From positions 149,623 through 213,622 of the forward strand of contig NZ_FQXB01000004.1 in assembly GCF_900129845.1 (NCBI RefSeq): a DNA stretch of 64,000 nt, written 5' to 3'. Positions 8,528-18,574 of the stretch are shown one piece after another. The notes below the pieces were generated by a model. It was not told the origin of the DNA, made no database searches, and saw only the letters and a program-made list of their open reading frames with translations. Source of the DNA: Cognatiyoonia sediminum (lineage in GTDB: Bacteria; Pseudomonadota; Alphaproteobacteria; Rhodobacterales; Rhodobacteraceae). The position numbers and the translations under genes were made by a program. The first letter of the stretch is position 1. Each line of letters begins with the position of its first letter.

Positions 8528-8881
8528 ATGGCCCGCGTCACAGTAGAAGATTGCGTCGATAAAGTCCCTAACCGGTTCGAGCTGGTTATGCTGGCGGCAC
8601 ACCGCGCGCGCGAAATCTCTGCCGGTTCTCCGATCACTGTCGATCGCGACAACGACAAAAACCCTGTTGTGTCTTTGCGTGAGATTGCAGACGAAACACA
8701 GCAAGCTGATGACCTGCGTGAGCGTCTGATCGAAGCGAACCAGCATCAGATTGAGGTTGATGAGCCAGAAGAAGACAGCATGTCGCTTCTTATGGGTGCC
8801 GAATCTGACAAACCAGCAGAGGACGATATGTCCGAAGAAAACCTGCTGCGTGCATTGATGGAAGCACAGGGGCAGCGCTAA
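8528..8881 (+). CDS. rpoZ: RNA polymerase omega subunit
   Basis: A 117-residue omega subunit that assists folding and assembly of beta' and forms part of a ppGpp binding site on RNA polymerase. The start [20 protein letters not shown] and the [10 protein letters not shown] helix are diagnostic. The ATG at 8528 fits the family start, with GGAG upstream; an in-frame ATG at 8486 would add an unrelated extension lying on the -10 element. The acidic C-terminal half is longer than in E. coli, usual for alphaproteobacteria. It is 30 bases from rel, so the omega subunit and the ppGpp enzyme are co-expressed. Confidence 0.96.
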   Translation: MARVTVEDCVDKVPNRFELVMLAAHRAREISAGSPITVDRDNDKNPVVSLREIADETQQADDLRERLIEANQHQIEVDEPEEDSMSLLMGAESDKPAEDDMSEENLLRALMEAQGQR

Positions 8882-8911
8882 GCGCCAATCCCCAAAAGGT
8901 GGCGGGGTTTT

Positions 8912-11044
8912 ATGACCACAGCTGATGATCTGATCGCGCTGGTCCGCACCTACAATCCTCGTACGAACGAAGCGATGCTTGCCGACGCTTACGCGTTTGG
9001 TGAGCAGATGCACGACGGTCAATTCCGCCAGTCGGGTGAGCCTTACTTTACCCATCCCGTCGCGGTTGCGATGTTGTTGGCTGAACAGCAAATGGATGAT
9101 GCCACCCTCATCACCGCCTTGCTGCACGACACCATCGAAGACACTAAGGCGTCTTTTTCAGAGGTTGAAAAGCGGTTTGGTCGCGAAGTCGCCGATCTTG
9201 TTGATGGTGTTACCAAGCTGACCAATCTTCAACTTAACTCCGCTGAGACGAAACAGGCCGAGAACTTTCGCAAGCTCTTTATGGCGACCAGCCGCGATTT
9301 GCGCGTGACATTGGTGAAGCTTGCCGACCGTCTACACAACATGCGTACGATCAAGGCGATGCGGCATGAGAAACAGGTGCAGAAATCGCGAGAGACGATG
9401 GATATTTACGCGCCTCTAGCTGGGCGCATGGGTATGCAATGGATGCGCGAAGAGCTTGAAGACCTTGCCTTTCGCGTTCTGAATCCAGAAGCACGCAACT
9501 CGATCATTCGTCGCTTCATTACGTTGCAACGTGAAACCGGTGATGTGGTCCAGAAGATCACTGCGGACATGCGGATCGAGTTGGAAAAAGGACATATTCA
9601 GGCTGAGGTCTTCGGCCGCGCGAAAAAGCCTTATTCGATCTGGCGCAAGATGGAAGAAAAGCAGCAAAGCTTTAGCCGCCTATCAGACATCTACGGCTTC
9701 CGTATTATCACGGCGACAGAGGCTGATTGCTATCGCGCACTTGGTGCCATCCACCAACGCTGGCGTGCGGTTCCTGGGCGGTTCAAGGACTACATCAGTC
9801 AGCCAAAGTCCAACGGATACCGCTCAATTCACACGACAGTTTCTGGCCGGGATGGCAAACGCGTAGAGGTTCAGATCCGCACGCGCGAAATGCATGAAGT
9901 GGCGGAAACTGGGGTTGCGGCGCATTGGTCTTATCGCAATGGTGAACGGGTTGAGAACCAGTTCGCTGTTGATCCCGTGCATTGGATCGCCTCCCTGACA
10001 GAGCGTTTTGAGGATGATGAAGACCACGGCGAATTCCTCGAAGCGGTCAAGCTTGAGATGTACACTGACCAAGTGTTCTGCTTCTCGCCCAAGGGTGACG
10101 TGATCAAACTACCGCGCGGTGCGACACCTATCGACTTTGCTTATGCTATTCATACTCGCATTGGCTCAGCCTGTGTTGGCGCGAAGGTCGACGGTATCCG
10201 AGTCCCACTTTGGACGCGGCTTAAGAACGGTCAAAGTATCGAAATCATCACGGCCGAAGGTCAGACACCGCAGGCAACTTGGATTGATATTGCTGTCACG
10301 GGGCGCGCCAAAGCGGCGATCCGGAAGTCACTTCGGGAAGAAGATCGCGGGCGTTTCATCCGGCTTGGCCACGAGCTTGCGCGAGTGGCATTTGAGAATG
10401 TCGGTAAGAAAGTCAGCGACAAGGCGCTATCCACAGCGGCCAAAACCTTTGCATTGCCATCTGTTGATGAACTGCTTGTTCGGCTCGGCAGCGCGGAGTT
10501 GAGTGCGCGTGACGTCGTGACAAGTCTCTATCCGAAGCTGGCTGACAAGCATGATGACGAAATTGACAGCGTCCGTGCGGTTGTTGGTTTGCCTTCGGAT
10601 CAAACCCATCGCAGGGCGCGGTGTTGCCAGCCAATTCCCGGTGAACGCATCGTTGGCATTACGTTCCGTGGCCAAGGCGTTGAACTTCACACGATCGATT
10701 GCGAGGCGCTGGTGCAGTATGAAGACCAGACAGAACGCTGGGTCGATTTGCGTTGGCAGGAGGGGCACCATAAGGCTGTAAACAACGTCACTATTGACGT
10801 GGCGATCAGCAATGAAACAGGCGTGCTCGGACGGATTTGTTCCTTGATCGGGGAACAGGGCGCCAATATTTCGAATCTAGAGTTTATTGACCGAAAACCA
10901 GATTACTATCGCCTTTTGGTCGATGTAGACCTAAGTGATACCGAACACCTCCACCGCGTCATGACAGCACTTGAAGCCGAAAGCGCGGTCAGCAGGGTGA
11001 AGCGGAAACAAGATCCTTCGCTGGCTGGGGTCAAAGAAACGTAA
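8912..11044 (+). CDS. rel: Bifunctional (p)ppGpp synthetase/hydrolase (RelA/SpoT homologue)
   Basis: A 710-residue long RSH enzyme. Order: HD hydrolase domain with His72-Asp73 in LLHDTIEDT and KLADRLHNMRT (residues ~45-200), synthetase domain with YSIWRKMEEKQ, LSDIYGFRII, PKSNGYRSIHTT and VQIRTREMHEVAE (~230-345), TGS domain from about 385 (FCFSPKGDVIKLPRG), a zinc-finger-like segment (RARCCQPIPGE) and a C-terminal ACT domain (~635-700). Both active sites look intact, so it should make and degrade the alarmone. Most alphaproteobacteria have this single long enzyme. It follows rpoZ and precedes a DUF2062 gene by 12 bases. Confidence 0.96.
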   Translation: MTTADDLIALVRTYNPRTNEAMLADAYAFGEQMHDGQFRQSGEPYFTHPVAVAMLLAEQQMDDATLITALLHDTIEDTKASFSEVEKRFGREVADLVDGVTKLTNLQLNSAETKQAENFRKLFMATSRDLRVTLVKLADRLHNMRTIKAMRHEKQVQKSRETMDIYAPLAGRMGMQWMREELEDLAFRVLNPEARNSIIRRFITLQRETGDVVQKITADMRIELEKGHIQAEVFGRAKKPYSIWRKMEEKQQSFSRLSDIYGFRIITATEADCYRALGAIHQRWRAVPGRFKDYISQPKSNGYRSIHTTVSGRDGKRVEVQIRTREMHEVAETGVAAHWSYRNGERVENQFAVDPVHWIASLTERFEDDEDHGEFLEAVKLEMYTDQVFCFSPKGDVIKLPRGATPIDFAYAIHTRIGSACVGAKVDGIRVPLWTRLKNGQSIEIITAEGQTPQATWIDIAVTGRAKAAIRKSLREEDRGRFIRLGHELARVAFENVGKKVSDKALSTAAKTFALPSVDELLVRLGSAELSARDVVTSLYPKLADKHDDEIDSVRAVVGLPSDQTHRRARCCQPIPGERIVGITFRGQGVELHTIDCEALVQYEDQTERWVDLRWQEGHHKAVNNVTIDVAISNETGVLGRICSLIGEQGANISNLEFIDRKPDYYRLLVDVDLSDTEHLHRVMTALEAESAVSRVKRKQDPSLAGVKET

Positions 11045-11056
11045 GGAACGCATAGA

Positions 11057-11698
11057 TTGGTTTTTAAGCGTCGCGACAGACGACCGATCTGGCAGATCGC
11101 AGCTGAATTCATCTATCCAAAAGGTGGGTGGGGTCGTGCATTCGAATACGTAAAGCATCGCGTCCGGCGCCTTCCCGATACGCCTGAGAAGATTGCGCGT
11201 GGCGTCATGGCTGGTGTTGCGACGAGTTTCACGCCTTTCTTTGGTTTGCACTTCGTTGTTGCCGCCCTTTTAGCGAAGCTGCTTCGCGGGAATATCCTTG
11301 CGGCGCTTATGGGCACGTTCTTTGGCAATCCGTTGACCTATGTACCAATCGCTTGGGCGTCTTTGACGACGGGTCACTTGCTGCTTGGTTCGAATATGGA
11401 CGAGGATTTGCTGCAAGAGCCTAGTCAAATTGAGTGCGGACTTGGTTGTCAGTTTTCAACGGCACTCAGCGATCTTTGGTATAATTTCCTTGCTGCCTTT
11501 ACCGATGCGGAGGCTGACTGGTCCAGTCTGATCGTCTTTTACAACGAGACGTTTTATCCGTTCATGATCGGTTCCATTATCCCGGGTACGATCGCGGGAA
11601 TTGTCGCTTACTATGTGACCGTCCCAATTGTAGCGGCTTACCAAAATAGTCGCCGCAAACGCCTTCGTGAAAAACTGAGCAAGCTCAACAACCAATAG
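11057..11698 (+). CDS. DUF2062 membrane protein
   Basis: A 213-residue integral membrane protein with the DUF2062 core: GVMAGVATSFTPFFGLHFVVA, then a GTFFGNPLTYVPIAW motif in the second hydrophobic block and a C-terminal anchor before a basic tail. The start is a TTG at 11057, preceded by AAGGAAC at suitable distance; there is no nearby in-frame ATG before the conserved region. It starts 12 bases after rel. Members of this family are thought to act at the membrane, but no activity is established. Confidence 0.85.
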   Translation: MVFKRRDRRPIWQIAAEFIYPKGGWGRAFEYVKHRVRRLPDTPEKIARGVMAGVATSFTPFFGLHFVVAALLAKLLRGNILAALMGTFFGNPLTYVPIAWASLTTGHLLLGSNMDEDLLQEPSQIECGLGCQFSTALSDLWYNFLAAFTDAEADWSSLIVFYNETFYPFMIGSIIPGTIAGIVAYYVTVPIVAAYQNSRRKRLREKLSKLNNQ

Positions 11699-11760
11699 AA
11701 TTTCGCGCTGGTCGTCGCGGCTGAACTGTCTAGATTAAGCACAAATTCAGAAGGAATCGG

Positions 11761-12504
11761 ATGATGAATGAACTTCGTCTGGGTGTGAACATTGACCACG
11801 TCGCGACTGTCCGCAATGCGCGCGGCGGCGCTGTGCCTGATCCGGTGCGGGCTGCCAAAATGGCGGAAGAAGCTGGTGCTGATGGGATTACGGCACATCT
11901 TCGTGAAGATCGCAGACATATTGCCGACGCCGATATTGAAGCATTGATGGATGCGCTGACGGTTCCATTGAACTTCGAGATGGCTGCGACGGCTGAGATG
12001 CAGGAAATTGCGCTGCGCCACAAACCTCATGCGGTGTGCATTGTTCCAGAAAAGCGGGAAGAGCGGACAACCGAAGGTGGTTTGGAAGTGGCGCGGGAAG
12101 AGAACTCTCTTGCGCACTACATCGCACCGCTCAGAGACGCTGGATGCAGGGTTTCAATCTTTATCGCTGCCGACCAAGCGCAGATCGAAGCGGCGTCTCG
12201 GATCGGGGCAGAAGTGATCGAACTCCATACTGGTGCCTATTGTGATGCGCATGCCGAAGGTCACTTTGATCTGCGAGATCTGGAGCTTGCGAAATTGACA
12301 GAGATGGCTGCTTTCGCAAATAGCTTGGGCCTTGAGGTGCACGCTGGCCATGGGTTGACCTATGGGTGTGTGTCCCCCGTCGCTGCTTTGTCGCAGGTAA
12401 AAGAACTCAACATCGGGCATTTTCTCATTGGGGAGTCGATCTTCCGTGGTTTGCCTGACGCCATTGGAGAAATGCGCCGCATCATGGATGAGGCGCGCGC
12501 ATGA
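11761..12504 (+). CDS. pdxJ: Pyridoxine 5'-phosphate synthase
   Basis: Condenses 1-deoxyxylulose 5-phosphate with 3-amino-1-phosphohydroxyacetone to give pyridoxine phosphate (vitamin B6). The 247-residue TIM barrel has the family motifs [33 protein letters not shown] and the C-terminal [20 protein letters not shown] precedes the start; tandem ATG codons at 11761 and 11764 are both possible. It opens the pdxJ-lysE-acpS run with a 4-base ATGA overlap to the next gene. The pdxJ-acpS-lepB-rnc-era order is widely conserved in proteobacteria. Confidence 0.97.
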   Translation: MMNELRLGVNIDHVATVRNARGGAVPDPVRAAKMAEEAGADGITAHLREDRRHIADADIEALMDALTVPLNFEMAATAEMQEIALRHKPHAVCIVPEKREERTTEGGLEVAREENSLAHYIAPLRDAGCRVSIFIAADQAQIEAASRIGAEVIELHTGAYCDAHAEGHFDLRDLELAKLTEMAAFANSLGLEVHAGHGLTYGCVSPVAALSQVKELNIGHFLIGESIFRGLPDAIGEMRRIMDEARA

Positions 12505-13124
12505 TCGACGCCACATTTGGCTTTGTCCTCCTCGCGTGGGCGCTTGCCGGTGCGTCACCGGGACCGGCGACGCTGTCGATTGCAGGCGCGGCGATGCAAC
12601 AGGGTCGGATTTCGGGTTTGGCGACGGCATCCGGTGTGCTCGCTGGGTCGGTGACTTGGGGCATTGCCGCGGCCTTCGGGATGAGCGCGATAATGTTGGC
12701 GCATGGCCGGTTGGTCGAAATCATCCGCTACATTGGCGCCGGGTATCTACTTTTTCTTGGGCTCAAAGCGGCTCGCTCCGCTCTGCAAGACAAACCTATG
12801 AAGATCGGAACAATAAATGAAGCGTCGGTAAGCCGGCATTTCTTGAAAGGGTTCTTGATCCACATCACCAATCCCAAAGCGATCTTTGCATTGGGGGCGA
12901 TGTTCGCGGTTGTGATGCCACCCGGATCAGGCATCCAAGATATTTTGACGGCTCTCTTCCTTCTGTTCCTAGTCTCAGCAATCGTTTTTTTGAGCTATGG
13001 TCTGCTGTTTTCGACATCAGGTGCCATCGCGATTTATGTTCGCTTGAGACGTTGGATCGAAGGCGGGTTTGCAGCCATGTTTGGATACGCTGGCTTCAAA
13101 ATTCTAACCTCAAGGCTCGTCTGA
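12501..13124 (+). CDS. LysE/RhtB family amino-acid exporter
   Basis: A 207-residue hydrophobic protein with about six membrane segments and the LysE-type N-terminal motif [15 protein letters not shown] followed by [12 protein letters not shown]. Members export amino acids such as lysine, homoserine or threonine; the substrate here cannot be deduced. It overlaps pdxJ by four bases (ATGA) and acpS by one (TGATG), so translation is coupled. Its insertion between pdxJ and acpS is not part of the minimal conserved order. Confidence 0.85.
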   Translation: MIDATFGFVLLAWALAGASPGPATLSIAGAAMQQGRISGLATASGVLAGSVTWGIAAAFGMSAIMLAHGRLVEIIRYIGAGYLLFLGLKAARSALQDKPMKIGTINEASVSRHFLKGFLIHITNPKAIFALGAMFAVVMPPGSGIQDILTALFLLFLVSAIVFLSYGLLFSTSGAIAIYVRLRRWIEGGFAAMFGYAGFKILTSRLV

Positions 13125-13528
13125 TGATTTTGGGTATTGGGACCGATCTCGCGAATATAGAGCGCATCCAAGGAACCTTGGATCGGTTCGGAGATCGTTT
13201 TCGAAATCGCGTCTTTACTGAGAGCGAGCAACGCAAAGCTGAGCGCCGTAAAGATGTCGCTGGAACCTACGCAAAGCGCTGGGCGGCGAAAGAGGCGTGT
13301 TCCAAGGCTTTAGGCACTGGCTTGCGCATGGGGATCTCATGGAAAGATATGGCCGTGAGCAATCTGCGTACGGGTCAGCCAGTGATGGAAGTTACAGGTT
13401 GGGCCAAACAACGCTTGGATGAGATGACTCCTCTGGGTCATACAGCTACGATCCATGTGACATTGACGGACGATCATCCATGGGCCCAAGCCTTTGTTTT
13501 GATCGAAGCATTGCCCACTGAAGACTGA
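13124..13528 (+). CDS. acpS: Holo-[acyl-carrier-protein] synthase
   Basis: Transfers 4'-phosphopantetheine from CoA to the serine of acyl carrier protein. The 134-residue protein starts [15 protein letters not shown], with the metal-binding Asp in GTDL and the second acidic motif in [18 protein letters not shown]. The ATG at 13124 overlaps the stop of the upstream exporter gene by one base. It is the normal partner of pdxJ and lepB. Length and motifs are typical. Confidence 0.96.
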   Translation: MILGIGTDLANIERIQGTLDRFGDRFRNRVFTESEQRKAERRKDVAGTYAKRWAAKEACSKALGTGLRMGISWKDMAVSNLRTGQPVMEVTGWAKQRLDEMTPLGHTATIHVTLTDDHPWAQAFVLIEALPTED

Positions 13529-13593
13529 GCAGTTGCTTGACTTGGCGCACCCGTGACCTCATGTAGCTCAAAACCTTTCAAAGGACTTGGAAC

Positions 13594-14418
13594 ATGTCAG
13601 AAAGCAATGGTTTCCTCGGCGGTATTGTCGAGACGATTAAGACGGTCGTCTGGGCGTTGTTGATCGCCGGTGTGTTTAGAACCATTTTCTTTCAGCCATT
13701 TTGGATTCCGTCTGGGTCAATGAAAGACACTTTGCTCATTGGTGATTTCTTGTTCGTGAACAAAATGGCCTACGGCTACTCCTACGCGTCGTGCCCATCG
13801 ATCCCATTCTTGGGCATAGGTGCAGACGATTTTTGCGGGTTCTTGGAAGGTGACAACGAGCGTCTTTTTGGCTCCGATCCTGAGCGCGGCGATGTCGCAG
13901 TGTTCCGCCATCCAGTGACGGGTGTTGATTTCATCAAGCGCGTGATTGGCTTGCCGGGCGATCGCATCCAAATGGTCGATGGCTTGCTCTACATCAATGA
14001 TGAGCCGGTCGAGGTCGAACAGGTCGAGGATTTTGTTGAGCCTTGGACCCGACAGGGTCCGCAAGGCATTCCGCCTCGCTGCAGCAACGGTGCTGTGGGT
14101 GAGGGCGCGGCTTGTGTCAAAGAGCGCTTTATCGAAACGCTGCCAAATGGCCGCGCGCATTCGATCTTGAACATCACCGACAGTAGCGGTGATAACACGG
14201 GTGTGTTCACTGTGCCTGAAGGTCATTTCTTCTTCATGGGCGATAACCGGGACAACTCAACAGACAGCCGGGTGCCACAAGCCGCGCGCGGTGTTGGATT
14301 TGTCCCGCGTGAAGACCTCGTTGGCCGCGCGGATCGCATCATGTTCTCAAGCGCAGGGCGATCCATGTTTGCGTTCTGGACATGGCGCAGTGATCGTTAC
14401 TTCAAGGCAATTGAGTGA
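13594..14418 (+). CDS. lepB: Signal peptidase I
   Basis: Inner-membrane protease that removes Sec signal peptides. One N-terminal membrane segment (about residues 15-36) precedes the catalytic Ser42 in [13 protein letters not shown]; the general-base lysine is in [12 protein letters not shown], and the C-terminal [17 protein letters not shown] box is present. The 274-residue length is normal for alphaproteobacteria. It is preceded by GGACTTGG and overlaps rnc by four bases (GTGA), so it is coupled with rnc-era. Confidence 0.97.
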   Translation: MSESNGFLGGIVETIKTVVWALLIAGVFRTIFFQPFWIPSGSMKDTLLIGDFLFVNKMAYGYSYASCPSIPFLGIGADDFCGFLEGDNERLFGSDPERGDVAVFRHPVTGVDFIKRVIGLPGDRIQMVDGLLYINDEPVEVEQVEDFVEPWTRQGPQGIPPRCSNGAVGEGAACVKERFIETLPNGRAHSILNITDSSGDNTGVFTVPEGHFFFMGDNRDNSTDSRVPQAARGVGFVPREDLVGRADRIMFSSAGRSMFAFWTWRSDRYFKAIE

Positions 14419-15095
14419 AGCTATCCTCTGACCTGTCAGCCTTTCAGGCACGTCTAGGGTATGATTTTCGCGACCCGTCCTTTTTGGTGCGGGCGGTGAC
14501 TCATTCCTCGATGGTGTCTGCGCATCGCGACGACAATCAAAGGCAAGAATTTTTGGGCGACCGTGTCCTGGGTTTGGTCATGGCCGAAGCGCTTTTATCC
14601 GCAGACGCCGCAGCAACCGAAGGTCAGTTGGCACCACGGTTTAATGCACTGGTGCGTAAAGAGGCTTGCGCCGATGTCGCGCGCCAGATTGATCTTGGCG
14701 CGGTTCTGAAACTGGGCCGGTCTGAGATGAAATCGGGCGGGCGTCGGAAAGAAGCGTTGCTGGCCGACGCAATGGAGGCTGTGATCGCGGCTGTGTACCA
14801 AGACGCTGGGTTCGACGTTGCACGGCAGACGATCTTGCGCCTTTGGGGCGACCGGATCAACAACGTGGCAGACGATGCCCGTGACCCCAAGACCGCGCTT
14901 CAGGAATGGGCGCAAGGGAAGGGCGAACCGCCACCGAGTTATGTGGAAGTTGCGCGATCTGGACCGGATCACCAGCCGGTTTTCACCATTGAGGCGCGCT
15001 TGAAATCGGGGCCATCCCAACGCGCGACCGCTGGCTCCAAACGACAAGCGGAACAAGCGGCTGCGAAAGCCCTGTTAGAGGAACTGACAAAATGA
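14415..15095 (+). CDS. rnc: Ribonuclease III
   Basis: Cleaves double-stranded RNA in rRNA and mRNA processing. The 226-residue protein has the nuclease signature [12 protein letters not shown] (usual ERLEFLGDSVL) with the metal-binding acidic residues, [13 protein letters not shown] in the second half of the catalytic domain, and a C-terminal dsRNA-binding domain from about residue 155 ending with [16 protein letters not shown]. The start is GTG at 14415, overlapping the lepB stop; era begins inside its stop codon. Confidence 0.96.
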   Translation: MKLSSDLSAFQARLGYDFRDPSFLVRAVTHSSMVSAHRDDNQRQEFLGDRVLGLVMAEALLSADAAATEGQLAPRFNALVRKEACADVARQIDLGAVLKLGRSEMKSGGRRKEALLADAMEAVIAAVYQDAGFDVARQTILRLWGDRINNVADDARDPKTALQEWAQGKGEPPPSYVEVARSGPDHQPVFTIEARLKSGPSQRATAGSKRQAEQAAAKALLEELTK

Positions 15096-16003
15096 CCGAC
15101 ACTCGCTGCGGCTTTGTGGCCCTGATCGGAGAGCCGAACGCGGGCAAGTCCACGTTATTGAACCGGATGGTGGGTGCGAAAGTCTCTATCGTGACCCATA
15201 AGGTGCAAACCACGCGCGCGCGCATTCGGGGTGTAGCGTTGGAAGGGGATGCACAGCTGGTCTTTGTCGATACGCCGGGCCTATTCCGTCCCCGTCGTCG
15301 TTTGGATCGCGCGATGGTTGCCGCCGCTTGGGGTGGGGCAGCGGATGCCGATATCGTCGTGTTGATGGTGGAGGCGCATCGCGGTGTCACAGCGGGCGTG
15401 AAGGCGATTTTGGAAAGCCTGAATGAACGGACGGACAACGCAAAGATCGCGCTCGCGATCAACAAGATCGACAAGGTGCCGACCGAAAAGCTCTTGGCGC
15501 TGACGAAGGAATTGAATGAGGCCTTCGATTTTATGGAGACATTCATGATCTCCGCCGAAAAAGGCCATGGGTGCGAAGATTTGCGGGCGTGGTTGGCGAA
15601 AGAATTGCCAGAAGGACCGTGGCTCTATCCTGAGGATCAGATTGCTGATTTGCCGTTACGGATGATCGCGGCAGAAATGACGCGTGAGAAGTTGACCCTG
15701 CGTCTGCATCAGGAACTGCCCTATCAATTGACTGTGGAGACAGAGAATTGGGAAGAGCGGAAGGATGGATCGGCCAAAATCGACCAGCTCATTTACGTGA
15801 TGCGCGATGGGCACAAGGGGATCGTTCTTGGCAACAAGGGCGAAACGATCAAGGCCGTCAGCAAAGCCGCGCGGGAAGAATTGGAAGAATTCCTCGGCCG
15901 TCGTGTCCATCTGTTCCTGCAAGTGAAGGTGCGTCCGAATTGGTTGGAGGATGCAGAGCGGTATTCCGAAATGGGCCTCGACTTTAAGGACGGCAACGCG
16001 TGA
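15092..16003 (+). CDS. era: GTPase Era
   Basis: Ribosome-assembly GTPase that binds the 3' end of 16S rRNA. The 303-residue protein contains [12 protein letters not shown] (G1), the [11 protein letters not shown] switch (G2), DTPGLF (G3), NKID (G4) and a C-terminal KH domain ([15 protein letters not shown] ... VHLFLQVKV). It overlaps rnc by 4 bases and DUF1491 by 4 bases, so the lepB-rnc-era-DUF1491 run is one coupled transcript. All catalytic motifs look intact. Confidence 0.97.
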   Translation: MTDTRCGFVALIGEPNAGKSTLLNRMVGAKVSIVTHKVQTTRARIRGVALEGDAQLVFVDTPGLFRPRRRLDRAMVAAAWGGAADADIVVLMVEAHRGVTAGVKAILESLNERTDNAKIALAINKIDKVPTEKLLALTKELNEAFDFMETFMISAEKGHGCEDLRAWLAKELPEGPWLYPEDQIADLPLRMIAAEMTREKLTLRLHQELPYQLTVETENWEERKDGSAKIDQLIYVMRDGHKGIVLGNKGETIKAVSKAAREELEEFLGRRVHLFLQVKVRPNWLEDAERYSEMGLDFKDGNA

Positions 16004-16326
16004 GGCTGACTGCGGAAATCTGGGTTTCCGCCTACATCAAGCGGCTGAGCCTCCTTGAAATCCCGGCTTTTGTTGTGGCCAAGGGCGATGCGACTGCGGG
16101 CGCCGTTTTGGTTAAGATGAACACCCTCGACGGCCAAGCCTGCTGCTATCAACGGTCTTTCGATCTAATGTCGGGCGAACGCACATGGGTTGTCTTGAGC
16201 GAGGGGGACGAAAGCGCCGTCGATACTTCGATCCAAAAACAGTGCGGATTTGACCCTGACCTTTGGGTGATCGAAGTGGAAGATCGCGAGGGGCGGCACC
16301 TGCTTGGCGAAGATGGGCTGGAGTGA
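16000..16326 (+). CDS. DUF1491 family protein
   Basis: A 108-residue protein matching the alphaproteobacterial DUF1491 family: start [14 protein letters not shown], a GAVLVKMNTLDG strand, and the C-terminal DPDLWVIEVEDREGRHLL. The function is unknown. The start is GTG at 16000, inside the era stop codon region (GTGA overlap), and recO follows 9 bases after the stop. Constant linkage of this family to era/recO suggests a housekeeping role, but that is inference. Confidence 0.85.
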   Translation: MRLTAEIWVSAYIKRLSLLEIPAFVVAKGDATAGAVLVKMNTLDGQACCYQRSFDLMSGERTWVVLSEGDESAVDTSIQKQCGFDPDLWVIEVEDREGRHLLGEDGLE

Positions 16327-16335
16327 GGGCGGCCC

Positions 16336-17061
16336 ATGATCCAATGGCGCGATGAAGGTATTCTGCTTTCCGTAAAGCCTTTTGGCGAGAATTCGGTCAT
16401 TGCAGAGGTGTTTACCGAAAATCAGGGTCGCTATGCCGGAGTGATCCGTGGCGGGACCTCTCGAAAATTGGCACCGATGTTACAGCCGGGGGCGCAGTTA
16501 CAAGCAGATTGGAAAGCGCGTCTGTCGGAGCATCTGGGTAGCCTGACCGTCGAACTGTTGCGCAGCAGAACCGCGCAGGCGATGTCGGGCCGTTTGGCTT
16601 TGGCTGGGTTAAACGCGGTGTGTGGTTTGCTATCTGTCGTCTTGCCGGAGCGGGAACCTCATTCTGATCTTTATGTGCAGACCGAGCGGCTATTGGACCT
16701 CTTGCCGAACGCCGAGGTTTGGCCATTGGCCTATGTGCAATGGGAAATTCAGGTTCTGTCGGACTTGGGCTTTGCGTTAGATCTATCTTCTTGTGCCGTG
16801 ACGGGCGCGACAGAGGGGCTGAGTTTCATTTCCCCCAAAACAGGCCGCGCTGTCAGTACGGATGGAGCGGGAGAATGGGCCGACCGCTTGCTGCCTTTGC
16901 CCGCTGTACTGAAAGGCGAAGGCGAGGCGGAAGCGGAAGACATTCTCCAAGCGCTCGATGTCACGGGGTACTTTATCGAACATAAAGTTTTGGCTGGCTT
17001 AGGTGGGGCCAAAATGCCTGCCGCCCGAATGCGATTGATCGACGCGTTGAAACGCGGCTAA
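16336..17061 (+). CDS. recO: DNA repair protein RecO
   Basis: Recombination mediator of the RecFOR pathway, annealing single strands and loading RecA. The 241-residue protein has the N-terminal OB fold ([28 protein letters not shown]) and an alphaproteobacterial C-terminal domain with [27 protein letters not shown]. The four-cysteine zinc motif of some other RecO proteins is not seen. It closes the lepB-rnc-era run. Its stop overlaps the stop of the convergent META gene by 4 bases, with no room for a separate terminator. Confidence 0.93.
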   Translation: MIQWRDEGILLSVKPFGENSVIAEVFTENQGRYAGVIRGGTSRKLAPMLQPGAQLQADWKARLSEHLGSLTVELLRSRTAQAMSGRLALAGLNAVCGLLSVVLPEREPHSDLYVQTERLLDLLPNAEVWPLAYVQWEIQVLSDLGFALDLSSCAVTGATEGLSFISPKTGRAVSTDGAGEWADRLLPLPAVLKGEGEAEAEDILQALDVTGYFIEHKVLAGLGGAKMPAARMRLIDALKRG

Positions 17062-17444
17062 TTCGCCTCAAACACCATTTCTTCCTTGGCGTCATTGGTC
17101 AGGATCAAGATCGGGCCGTTGACCTCGGCGATAGTCATTCTCTCGAGCGCCTGAAAAAACGTCCCTTCCGCGGGCAATTTTTCGCAAGCGCGTTCGGTCG
17201 CGGCAATCGGTCCGAGGTCAAACCAAGGGTAGGGAGCGGATTGTTCGGCGGAGTAACTGTTACAGGGCCCTTCGCCAGATACTTTTCCAGTTTCTGACAA
17301 ATCAATCGTGGCGCTCGCTTGGAATGGTTGTTCGTTGATGGACTGAAGCGCGAAAATCGTGCTGTCGCCGACGTATCCCGACACTGTCTCGTCTTCATTG
17401 CAGGCCGCTAGAAGAACCGGCACAGCCAGCGAGAAATACCTCAC
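17058..17444 (-). CDS. META-domain lipoprotein (HslJ-like)
   Basis: A 128-residue protein with a short signal peptide and lipobox VLLAAC (Cys about residue 15). The body fits a single META domain, as in heat-shock protein HslJ: a [14 protein letters not shown] core, then [17 protein letters not shown] with a second Cys, and a C-terminal strand pair. The two domain cysteines may form a disulfide in the periplasm. Its 5' end overlaps the upstream SDR stop by 4 bases (ATGA type), so the two are translationally coupled. Confidence 0.8.
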   Translation of the reverse strand: MRYFSLAVPVLLAACNEDETVSGYVGDSTIFALQSINEQPFQASATIDLSETGKVSGEGPCNSYSAEQSAPYPWFDLGPIAATERACEKLPAEGTFFQALERMTIAEVNGPILILTNDAKEEMVFEAN

Positions 17445-18463
17445 ACGATTTCTTTCTCGACGAGATAACGCGCGGTTTCCAAAACGCTCTCCTTCACGTC
17501 TGAAAGCTCTCGGCCCAACAATTCTGTCGCCTTCGCGTTATCAGCCTTCTGAACCACGCCAAGTTGCGACGTGATCTCTCTCACAGCCGGGTCAAAGAGA
17601 CCGAGCGCCTTGATCAGCGCATGCGGCGCAACCTTTGTCGCGATGCGGCGATTTGGGTAATCCGCTTTGATCCACTCTGCTAATTCCACGAAGGCGACAA
17701 ATCGATCTACACCCATAATGCGCTGACCAATGCTTCCGTCATCCTGAAGCGCTTTGACATGCAACGCGGCCACGTCTTTGACTCCAACGGAGTTCCAGCC
17801 AATATCGGGCACGATCGGATCTTTGCCGCGCAGGATGCGCTCTATGACGGCGACCGACGTGCCATATTGCGTATCAAGCGGCGCGCCGAGCACAAAGCCG
17901 GGATTGATCGACGTCAGTTTGATCTGAGGGGCTTGCGTTTCGGCAAAGTCCCAAGCGGCCCGTTCCGCCAAAGTTTTGGATTTTGCGTAAGCGCCAACGC
18001 CTTTCTCTTCCGTGTTAGTCCAATCAGCCTCGTCATATGCTTCTTTGCCTTGCGGAAGTGGTGAACCGGAAATGGCAGCTGTTGAGGACGTGATGATGAC
18101 ACGATCAACCTGAGCCTCCGCTGCTGCTTTTATGGCGCGCATCATGCCGTCAACTGCGGGCTTGATCAGTTCGTTTTCGTCTTTGGGGGCCGTCATCGGA
18201 AAAGGAGAGGCGGTATGAATGATTGCATCCACCCCCATCGCAGCGTTGTTCCAGCCGATGTCTTTCGACAGGTCCAATTCGCAAAAGCTGAGCCGTGTCA
18301 GAACGCTTGGATCAGATACCCCTATAGCAATCGCCGCGTTCACCTCTTGCACACGCTTCATGGATCGCATCGACCCACGCACGGCATAGCCCGCATCGAG
18401 GAGTTGTGCCGCTATGTGTTTCGCGATGTAACCGGTAATGCCCGTCAACAAGATGGTTTGCAT
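17441..18463 (-). CDS. NAD-dependent epimerase/dehydratase family (extended SDR, DFR-like)
   Basis: A 340-residue extended short-chain dehydrogenase. The N-terminal Rossmann motif is LLTGITGYIAKHIAAQLL, the catalytic Tyr-Lys pair is in YAKSKTLAE preceded by SSTAAISG, and the C-terminal half is the variable substrate domain. Similarity is to dihydroflavonol-4-reductase/aldehyde-reductase-like members. The substrate is unknown. Translationally coupled to a META lipoprotein downstream, an uninformative pairing. It lies 111 bases downstream of mcd on the same strand. Confidence 0.8.
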   Translation of the reverse strand: MQTILLTGITGYIAKHIAAQLLDAGYAVRGSMRSMKRVQEVNAAIAIGVSDPSVLTRLSFCELDLSKDIGWNNAAMGVDAIIHTASPFPMTAPKDENELIKPAVDGMMRAIKAAAEAQVDRVIITSSTAAISGSPLPQGKEAYDEADWTNTEEKGVGAYAKSKTLAERAAWDFAETQAPQIKLTSINPGFVLGAPLDTQYGTSVAVIERILRGKDPIVPDIGWNSVGVKDVAALHVKALQDDGSIGQRIMGVDRFVAFVELAEWIKADYPNRRIATKVAPHALIKALGLFDPAVREITSQLGVVQKADNAKATELLGRELSDVKESVLETARYLVEKEIV

Positions 18464-18574
18464 CAGAATCGCCTTAACCTACGGCTAAGAGAATGGAGGC
18501 CATTCAGGGCGAGACAAGGGAACAATCGAAAGAAAACTCTCGACTGCGCTATTCATTTCAAAATTGTGTTCGGT

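Noticed and set aside
8420..9127. Open frame antisense to rpoZ and the start of rel
   Set aside because: Low-quality composition, overlaps two certain genes and a promoter, no family motif.
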